From RGEC01 sp964626685 (lineage in GTDB: Bacteria; Bacteroidota; Bacteroidia; NS11-12g; UBA955): 64,000 nt of DNA. Under the pieces are notes generated by a model that was not told the DNA's origin, did not search any database, and saw only the letters and a list, made by a program, of their open reading frames with translations. This document shows, piece after piece, positions 59,441 through 64,000 of the stretch. The DNA is taken from NCBI GenBank assembly GCA_964626685.1, contig CAZVJY010000008.1, forward strand, positions 57,990-121,989, given 5' to 3'. Each line of letters starts with the position of its first letter. Position 1 is the stretch's first letter. The translations under genes were made by a program, and so were the position numbers.

Positions 59441-60349
59441 ATGAACAGGGAAGAGCTGCTCAAAGCCATTGATGAAAAGTACAAAGCCATGGGGCAGAAT
59501 CCCGATGTGCACTTAAGCGGATTATTGCATGCCGAACCCATAACCTACTGGGATTATATTCAGGTGGAAGCCTTGCTGGGATTGCAGGTAAAGCGCACCA
59601 ATCTGCCCGATGAAATGGTGTTTATTATGTATCACCAAATCAATGAACTGCTATTCAAAATGGTGCTTTGGGAAATAGCGCAGGTGAAGGAATCCGGCCT
59701 AAATACCGCAAAATTTGCGGTACATCTGGATAGGATTAGCCGTTATTTTGATATGCTCTCGCAATCCTTCAGCATCATGGGTGATGGTATGGAAAAGGAG
59801 CAGTACATGAAGTTTCGCGATACGCTCACACCCGCAAGCGGATTTCAAAGTGCCCAGTACCGTATGATTGAGTTTGCCAGCACTGATATTGTCAATCTGG
59901 TGGATGCACGCTACCGCAAAGGGTTTGATGTCACAGATACCGAAAACGCCTATGAACATTTGTATTGGCAGGCGGCAGGTAAAAACTACCATACAGGCGA
60001 AAAGAATGCGCTGTTGCGCAACTTTGAGAAAAAATACAAGGCTGAATTTCTGGACTTTATTGAGAAGAACCGCAGCGTTAATTTGTGGCATATGTATAAG
60101 TCTCTTCCGGAATCGGAGCGCAGGGATGAAACATTGGTGAAAGCCATGCGCCACTATGATTATACCGTCAATGTAACCTGGGTAATGGCGCATTTAAACG
60201 CAGCACGGAAGTATCTTGGAAACGCCGAAGCTACCGGAGGCAGCGACTGGCAGAAATACATGCATCCCAAATACCAACGGCGCATTTTCTTCCCAGGATT
60301 GTGGAGCGAAGAAGAGTTGGCTGCATGGGGTCAAGATTTAGATAATTAG
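59441..60349 (+). CDS. kynA: Tryptophan 2,3-dioxygenase
   Basis: A 302-residue heme enzyme opening the indole ring of tryptophan to formylkynurenine. The family marks are PITYWDYIQVEALLGLQ, DEMVFIMYHQINELLFKM (distal His), LTPASGFQSAQYRMIE, and the proximal-His region AHLNAARKYLGNAEATGGSDW, ending FFPGLWSEEE. It is close to the usual length. It follows a small protein of unknown role and precedes an SGNH hydrolase by 10 bases. No other kynurenine gene is in the window. Confidence 0.93.
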   Translation: MNREELLKAIDEKYKAMGQNPDVHLSGLLHAEPITYWDYIQVEALLGLQVKRTNLPDEMVFIMYHQINELLFKMVLWEIAQVKESGLNTAKFAVHLDRISRYFDMLSQSFSIMGDGMEKEQYMKFRDTLTPASGFQSAQYRMIEFASTDIVNLVDARYRKGFDVTDTENAYEHLYWQAAGKNYHTGEKNALLRNFEKKYKAEFLDFIEKNRSVNLWHMYKSLPESERRDETLVKAMRHYDYTVNVTWVMAHLNAARKYLGNAEATGGSDWQKYMHPKYQRRIFFPGLWSEEELAAWGQDLDN

Positions 60350-60359
60350 ATTTTTTATC

Positions 60360-61454
60360 GTGAAAAGGCTATTTAAGATCATAGGCATTAACCTTTTGAT
60401 TTTAACAGCAGGCCTTGTTCTGATTGAATTGATTTTTGGAGGCTGGTTCAGTAAAGAAAACAACCTAAAGAACCTGAGCATTATCAGGGATAGGAAATAC
60501 GCGTACCAAACCGATTTATATACTAAAAAACCGCTCACCGTACAATATTCAAGGGATGTTTATGGTATCAGAGGACAGCGTTGTTTCAATAAGCCTGAGG
60601 AAATTGATATACTTACCATCGGCGGAAGCACCACTGATCAGCGTTGCATCCATGATGGCGAAACCTGGCAGGATATTCTGGAAAAACAATTCAGACAGAA
60701 TGGGAGGGATGTGGTTGTGGGTAATGCCGGTGTTGACGGGCAGTCAACCATTGGTCATATTAAAAATTTTGAAATCTGGTTTCCGATGGTCCCAAAGCTG
60801 AAACCAAAGTATGTGCTGTTTTATATTGGTATTAATGATTTTTACAGAATTAAAGACGACTCGCGTTTTGATGCCATTACAGACAGCGCTGTTGCAAGTC
60901 TCCGTGGATCCGGTGAATTTCTTGAAAAGCTGAAAGATAAATCCGTATTGTACAATCTGTTAAGAAAAACACGGGGCTGGTTTCGCACCCAAAAGAATAG
61001 AATTGGTCACACAAAAACAGATTTTGCTAAACTTACCTATACTTATGAGGGCATAGCTTCAAAACCATTATTTGAATTGTATGAAAAGAACATTGCAGGA
61101 TTTGAAAAGAGGCTCTCTGTATTGATGGCACATGCCCGAAAAATGGGTGCCATTCCCATATTTGTCTTGCAACCTAGTCTCATGTTCAGGTTTGATAAAT
61201 CAGGGAAAGTTATGGGTATTTCAAATGTGCAGTTTATTGAAAATCATCCGTATAACGGGGTTGACTTTTACCATCTGTTAAACAGGGTAAATGCGTCAAT
61301 AAGAAAAAAATGCAGCGGCAGTTTGTTGGTTGATCTGACCCATGCGCAGGATTGGGAGGAAACAGATTTTTATGACTTGTTTCACAACACACCCAAAGGT
61401 GCAAAGAAAGTGGGTATGGAGATATACCGTCGTGTAAAGGATTTGTCAATCTAA
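60360..61454 (+). CDS. SGNH/GDSL hydrolase
   Basis: A 364-residue protein starting at GTG with an N-terminal membrane segment (IGINLLILTAGLVLIELIFGG in short steps). The SGNH blocks are IGGSTTDQ (nucleophile Ser), NAGVDGQS (Gly/Asn), IGINDF and DLFHNTPKGAKKVG (Asp and His). The catalytic part should lie outside the inner membrane. Substrate is unknown; relatives deacetylate polysaccharides. It may be co-transcribed with tryptophan dioxygenase, though the roles differ. Confidence 0.88.
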   Translation: MKRLFKIIGINLLILTAGLVLIELIFGGWFSKENNLKNLSIIRDRKYAYQTDLYTKKPLTVQYSRDVYGIRGQRCFNKPEEIDILTIGGSTTDQRCIHDGETWQDILEKQFRQNGRDVVVGNAGVDGQSTIGHIKNFEIWFPMVPKLKPKYVLFYIGINDFYRIKDDSRFDAITDSAVASLRGSGEFLEKLKDKSVLYNLLRKTRGWFRTQKNRIGHTKTDFAKLTYTYEGIASKPLFELYEKNIAGFEKRLSVLMAHARKMGAIPIFVLQPSLMFRFDKSGKVMGISNVQFIENHPYNGVDFYHLLNRVNASIRKKCSGSLLVDLTHAQDWEETDFYDLFHNTPKGAKKVGMEIYRRVKDLSI

Positions 61455-61487
61455 CACCGATTAAGACTTTTTCTGGTAATGAAATTT

Positions 61488-61506
61488 TCTGTTAGGTTTT
61501 AACAGA
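61488..61506 (+). repeat. Seven-base inverted repeat (TCTGTTA / TAACAGA) before the DUF2071 gene
   Basis: TCTGTTA (61488-61494) and TAACAGA (61500-61506) pair with a five-base loop about 40 bases upstream of ATG 61549. No T-run follows, so an operator is as likely as a weak terminator for the SGNH gene. Confidence 0.4.
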
Positions 61507-61548
61507 TCTGATGCCAAACAATTTGGTAGGGGTGTTGTTCCCTTTTCA

Positions 61549-62271
61549 ATGTTCAAAACCTTCCTCACTGCCCGCTGGGAAAACCTGATTATGGCCAATT
61601 ATGCAGTGCCGCCTGAGGTGCTTAAATCATATTTGCCGGCCGGTGTTGAGCTGGATTTGTTTGAAGGTGAAGCTTTAGTCAGTCTGGTGGGATTTATGTT
61701 TAAAAACACACGCCTGTTTGGCATTCCCATTCCTTTCATGGGTTCGTTTGAAGAGGTAAACCTGCGGTTTTATGTGAAAAGAACCGAGGAAGGAAGGATA
61801 AGGCGGGGTGTGGTGTTTGTCAATGAAACCGTGCCTTACAAGCCTGTTGCCTGGATGGCCAATTTCCTCTATAGAGAGCATTACACGGCCATTCCTACGC
61901 GGCATCGCATTTCAGAAGAGAGAGCTGAAAAACGAATACAGTACGAATGGAAAGTAAACGGCAGTTGGAACGAAATACAGGTCAATGCATCTGACCAAAC
62001 CCATGAAATGCTACCCGGCAGCCAGGAAGAGTTCATATTTGAACATTATTACGGCTATACCCGCATTGGCGAACAACACACGCAGGAGTATGAAGTGCAA
62101 CATCCGCGCTGGCGCATCCATCCCGTGAATAAGTATCACATTCAATGCGATTTTGGGGCTTTCTACGGTCCCGAATTCGAATTTCTGAACAATGCCCTGC
62201 CTTCGTCTGTTATACTGGCTCAGGGTTCGGAAGTAAGCGTAAAATGGAAAAGAAGAAATATTTGGGTATAG
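61549..62271 (+). CDS. DUF2071 family protein
   Basis: A 240-residue protein of the YqjF/DUF2071 type, opening TARWENLIMANYAVPPEVLKSYLPAG (in short steps), with GEALVSLVGFMFKNTRL and the FLYREHYTAIPTRH segment. The fold is acetoacetate-decarboxylase-like, but the reaction is unknown. It begins a row that leads to a DUF2805 gene, a cryptochrome-like gene and a flavin reductase; the first overlap is 28 bases. Confidence 0.9.
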   Translation: MFKTFLTARWENLIMANYAVPPEVLKSYLPAGVELDLFEGEALVSLVGFMFKNTRLFGIPIPFMGSFEEVNLRFYVKRTEEGRIRRGVVFVNETVPYKPVAWMANFLYREHYTAIPTRHRISEERAEKRIQYEWKVNGSWNEIQVNASDQTHEMLPGSQEEFIFEHYYGYTRIGEQHTQEYEVQHPRWRIHPVNKYHIQCDFGAFYGPEFEFLNNALPSSVILAQGSEVSVKWKRRNIWV

Positions 62272-62543
62272 CATTGAGTGAAACGGAGCTTGATCGCATT
62301 ATCGAGATGGCCTGGGAAGACCGCACGCCTTTTGAAGCCATCGAAGCCCAGTTTGGGTTGTCTGAATCGCGGGTTATTGCCCTCATGCGCAGGGAGCTCA
62401 AGCGCAGCAGTTTCAACCTTTGGCGCAAACGGGTAAATACCGGTGTAAGCCAGAAGCACGCACAAAAGCGCAATCCTGAAATTGACAGGTTCAAATGCAA
62501 CCGCCAGAGAATCATTTCGGGCAATAAAATCAGCAAACGCTAA
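62244..62543 (+). CDS. DUF2805 (TIGR03643) family protein
   Basis: A 99-residue basic protein starting MEKKKYLGIALSETELDRI. The core (EMAWEDRTPFEAIEAQFGLSES, ALMRRELKRSSFNLWRKRV, SQKHAQKR, in short steps) is a helix-turn-helix-like unit highly specific for the DUF2805 family. The family is uncharacterised; it commonly lies beside cryptochrome or photolyase genes, as here. It overlaps the DUF2071 stop by 28 bases and the next start by one base, so all are tightly coupled. Longer frames (from 62145) read into DUF2071 and are unlikely. Confidence 0.9.
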   Translation: MEKKKYLGIALSETELDRIIEMAWEDRTPFEAIEAQFGLSESRVIALMRRELKRSSFNLWRKRVNTGVSQKHAQKRNPEIDRFKCNRQRIISGNKISKR

Positions 62544-63643
62544 TGCAAACCCCATTTACCGCAAACTACGACGAGGTTTTACGGAAAATCGAAACCATCG
62601 ATCCCATTGCCTACGGAAAATCGCGCAATTACATCAATGGGGCTGTTACCCGGCTGTCTCCTTACATTTCCCGTGGTGTCATCAGCACCAGGCATATATT
62701 GGAGAATGTGCTTAAACGGGGCTACAAACTCCCGCAAATAGAATCATTGGTGAAAGAGCTATGCTGGCGCGATTATTTCCAGCGTGTGGGGCAGCATAAA
62801 AACCTGAACGAAGATATCCGACAGCCACAGCTACCAGTGCTTCATCGTAAAATGCCGTCTGTTGTAATCAATGCCGCCACCGGTATTCAGGGAATCGATG
62901 CCGCTGTCAATGAACTGTACCAGACCGGCTACATGCACAACCATTGCCGCATGTACACGGCATCTTTGGTTTGCAATGTGGGACAATCCCACTGGCTGCA
63001 GCCCGCCAGGTGGATGTATTATCATTTGCTCGATGGTGACTGGGCAAGCAACGCCTGCAGCTGGCAATGGGTCGCCGGGGCGAATAGCAGCAAAAAATAT
63101 TTCGCCAACCAGGAAAACATCAACCGCTACACAGGAACCGCACAAAGCGACACTTTTCTCGATACAACCTACGAAAACCTGGCTCAGATGCCTGTACCGG
63201 AAGTGTTGTTACCAACCGAAAACTTACCATTACAAACCCGGCTTCCTGCATCGGAATCCATTGCCATTGATGCATCATTGCCCACATTTATTTATAACTA
63301 CCACAACCTCGATCCGCTGTGGCACAGAGATGAGTCCGGCAACCGCGTTTTACTGTTGGAACCAGCATTTTTTGCGCAATATCCCGTCAGCAGCAACTGT
63401 ATCAACTTCTTGCTGGCGCAGGCCCAAAACATTCCCGGCATGAAGGTTTTTGTGGGTTCCTTTCAAGAATTGGTTTCGCAATACGGCGCAATGAACATTC
63501 ATTTCAAAGAGCATCCCTTCAACCAACACTATAAAGGAACCGAAGAACCCCGCGACTGGATTGTGCCCGAAGTAACCGGCTATTTTCCCTCGTTTTTCGC
63601 CTATTGGAAAAAGGTAGAGAAGCAATTGTACAAAAACAACTAA
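62543..63643 (+). CDS. Cryptochrome/photolyase-like FAD-binding protein
   Basis: A 366-residue protein. The FAD-binding helical domain comes first (about residues 20-210): YINGAVTRLSPYISRGVIST, KELCWRDYFQRV, GIQGIDAAVNELYQTGYMHNHCRM (in short steps), DGDWASNACSWQWVAG. The usual photolyase N-terminal antenna (Rossmann) domain is missing in front; instead the last 130 residues (YNYHNLDPLW, VLLLEPAFFAQYPVSS, MKVFVGSFQEL, PEVTGYFPSFFAYWKKVEK) look like such a domain placed after it. Photolyases repair UV-damaged DNA with blue light and cryptochromes sense light; which of these applies is unknown. It lies between DUF2805 and a flavin reductase gene. Confidence 0.88.
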   Translation: MQTPFTANYDEVLRKIETIDPIAYGKSRNYINGAVTRLSPYISRGVISTRHILENVLKRGYKLPQIESLVKELCWRDYFQRVGQHKNLNEDIRQPQLPVLHRKMPSVVINAATGIQGIDAAVNELYQTGYMHNHCRMYTASLVCNVGQSHWLQPARWMYYHLLDGDWASNACSWQWVAGANSSKKYFANQENINRYTGTAQSDTFLDTTYENLAQMPVPEVLLPTENLPLQTRLPASESIAIDASLPTFIYNYHNLDPLWHRDESGNRVLLLEPAFFAQYPVSSNCINFLLAQAQNIPGMKVFVGSFQELVSQYGAMNIHFKEHPFNQHYKGTEEPRDWIVPEVTGYFPSFFAYWKKVEKQLYKNN

Positions 63644-63647
63644 AACC

Positions 63648-64000
63648 ATGCACATTCACCAGCAGCAAATAGAGCAGTTAGAGCAGCGCTACCGCACCAC
63701 CTTCATCAATTCCCTAGCCGGTTACAGGCAAGCCGTGTTGGTAGGAACCAAATCGGCGGGCGGACAAACCAATCTCGCCATTTTCAATTCCCTCATTCAT
63801 TTGGGCGCCAATCCTGCGTTGCTGGGGCTCATCAGCCGTCCGGCCCCGGATGGCGTACAGCGCCACACCCTGCAAAATATATTGGATACAGGTGTGTATA
63901 CCCTCAATTATGTGACTGCAGATTTTATGCAGCAGGCCCACCAAACCTCGGCCCGCTATGCCGAAACCGAGTCCGAGTTTCAGCGCGTGGGTTTTGGCGA
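63648..64000 (+). CDS. Flavin reductase-like protein (partial, C-terminus outside window)
   Basis: The first 117 residues of a protein starting MHIHQQQIEQLEQRYRTTFI (ATG 63648), 4 bases after the cryptochrome-like gene. The segment LVGTKSAGGQTNLAIFNSLIHLGANPALLGLISRP (in short steps) and RHTLQNILDTGVYTLNYV match the flavin reductase-like (FMN-binding split-barrel) family. Such proteins bind FMN and reduce flavins or other substrates with NAD(P)H. Position next to a FAD protein suggests supply of reduced flavin; that is inference. Confidence 0.87.
   Translation, partial: MHIHQQQIEQLEQRYRTTFINSLAGYRQAVLVGTKSAGGQTNLAIFNSLIHLGANPALLGLISRPAPDGVQRHTLQNILDTGVYTLNYVTADFMQQAHQTSARYAETESEFQRVGFG

Noticed and set aside
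1..64000. CRISPR arrays, transposases, phage genes or toxin-antitoxin pairs
   Set aside because: No regularly spaced repeats, transposase or integrase motifs or classic toxin-antitoxin pairs were seen; the DUF4160-like gene has no partner.

Overview
The window is chromosomal DNA from a member of the Bacteroidota, most likely an aerobic environmental lineage of the Chitinophagia/Sphingobacteriia/Cytophagia type; order and genus cannot be fixed from sequence alone. Signs are TAnnTTTG -7 promoter boxes before several genes, a C-terminal sorting domain for type IX secretion, a GldB-like gliding lipoprotein, DUF5686 and TonB-linked outer-membrane barrels, an HYC_CC_PP copper-type operon, a DUF349 protein and a DPP4-type S9 peptidase. 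Gene density is high, no gap exceeds about 160 bases, and I see no rRNA, tRNA, CRISPR array, insertion sequence or prophage. Most of the window is housekeeping.

Layout. 1-3100: GT39 membrane glycosyltransferase (cut by the edge), PAP2 phosphatase, START-like protein, M20 amidohydrolase. 3101-6360: lipoprotein, DNA primase dnaG, glucosaminidase-like secreted protein. 6391-9934 (minus): MFS exporter, nadE, PorT-like barrel. 9929-13924: GldB-like lipoprotein, hotdog thioesterase, DUF5686 protein. 13926-15799 (minus): OmpR-type two-component pair. 15875-20381: GlcD-type FAD oxidase, ABM monooxygenase, SAM hydroxide adenosyltransferase, phoH, purC. 20387-26277: NHL/PKD type IX cargo, LTA-synthase-like sulfatase, small membrane protein plus LytS/LytTR pair. 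26281-31211: HMG-CoA lyase, DPP4, dapD, glycosyltransferase. 31230-35958: large outer-membrane barrel, and dnaX whose full-length (tau) form needs a frame change at an A10 run. 36032-42213: proline dehydrogenase followed by cytochrome c maturation genes ccmC, ccmD, ccmE, ccmF and a DUF2520 protein. 42284-45476: DUF4160-like gene, then a minus-strand HYC_CC_PP / HMA / TonB-receptor metal operon. 45556-53704: amino-acid permease, DciA-like DUF721, and a minus-strand run (YihY, thioesterase, methyltransferase, DUF349, ribH, TPR, pdhA). 53860-56056 (minus): exonuclease/GIY-YIG fusion followed by an S24 self-cleaving-type repressor. 56219-60349: EVE protein, pyrR, pyrB, asparaginase, small protein, tryptophan 2,3-dioxygenase. 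60360-64000: SGNH hydrolase, then DUF2071, DUF2805 (TIGR03643), a FAD-binding cryptochrome-like protein with apparently swapped domains, and a flavin reductase cut by the edge.

The most interesting items are the dnaX frame change at the domain III/IV junction, the apparently permuted photolyase-like protein with its flavin neighbours, the Cys-type CcmE next to a CcmC with an extra domain, the nuclease plus S24 regulator operon, and a perfect intrinsic terminator lying inside the annotated N-terminus of the LTA-synthase-like gene. I found no clear, wholly new multi-gene system; the strongest candidates are reported with alternatives.
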